A stretch of 64,000 nt of DNA, from positions 119,558 through 183,557 of the forward strand of contig NZ_BMSG01000013.1 in NCBI RefSeq assembly GCF_014649035.1, given 5' to 3'. Position 1 is the stretch's first letter. Each line of letters starts with the position of its first letter. A program made the translations under genes and the position numbers. This DNA comes from Streptomyces sindenensis (GTDB lineage Bacteria > Actinomycetota > Actinomycetes > Streptomycetales > Streptomycetaceae). Below the pieces are notes generated by a model. It was not told where the DNA came from, did no database searches, and saw only the letters and a program-made list of their open reading frames with translations. Shown piece by piece: positions 63,983 through 64,000 of this stretch.

Positions 63983-64000
63983 GGACGAGGGCGGCGCGGG

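Overview
The window is very GC-rich and gene-dense. It looks like a Streptomyces or close actinomycete chromosome: frequent GTG starts, many 4-nt ATGA/GTGA overlaps, -10 boxes of the TAGGAT/TANNNT type, a conservon-type kinase plus roadblock pair, a SpoIIE/PP2C phosphatase with a fused ATPase domain, and families typical of Streptomyces. No rRNA, tRNA, CRISPR array or complete insertion sequence was recognised.

Left part (1-14 kb). After the 3' end of a polynucleotide kinase-phosphatase gene come arginine deiminase, ornithine carbamoyltransferase and an APC permease (arginine catabolism). Next is a set of genes that together look like an aerobic, CoA-dependent anthranilate (2-aminobenzoate) or salicylate route: a crotonase, a fused flavin monooxygenase/Old Yellow Enzyme, a benzoate-CoA-ligase-type enzyme, an acyl-CoA dehydrogenase, a RidA-like protein and a PaaX-type regulator. 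The two operon promoters share the palindrome TGACGGYAGTCA over their -35 regions.

Middle (14-38 kb). A complete translationally coupled Mrp/Mnh Na+/H+ antiporter operon (A with fused B, then C, D, E, F, G) is followed by a roughly 16-kb cell-surface polysaccharide locus. It holds a CDP-alcohol phosphotransferase, a nucleotidyltransferase, two GT4 and one GT2 glycosyltransferases, a chain-length/tyrosine-kinase-like protein without a Walker A lysine, a flippase-like and a polymerase-like membrane protein, a lipoprotein, a large secreted beta-propeller/FN3/LamG protein, GDP-mannose dehydratase, GDP-fucose synthase and a priming glycosyl-phosphate transferase. Genes alternate in strand, and strong hairpins lie between several of them.

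Right-middle (38-58 kb). A multidomain PP2C phosphatase and an AlkB-type dioxygenase come first. Then a betaine-aldehyde dehydrogenase / permease / choline-oxidase-type operon, a small type-VII-secretion-like module with a putative muralytic effector, an FAD monooxygenase, and a six-gene minus-strand operon that joins a partial conservon (sensor kinase and roadblock only) to a branched-chain-amino-acid-type ABC transporter with a fused LivH-LivM permease.

Right end (58-64 kb). This is accessory or decaying DNA: a frameshifted gene remnant, a second PaaX-type regulator coupled to a GNAT acetyltransferase, a membrane-anchored alpha/beta hydrolase, a truncated DUF418-like gene start, a MarR regulator, and fragments that look like a TIGR04141/DUF6119 protein and a UvrD-type helicase.
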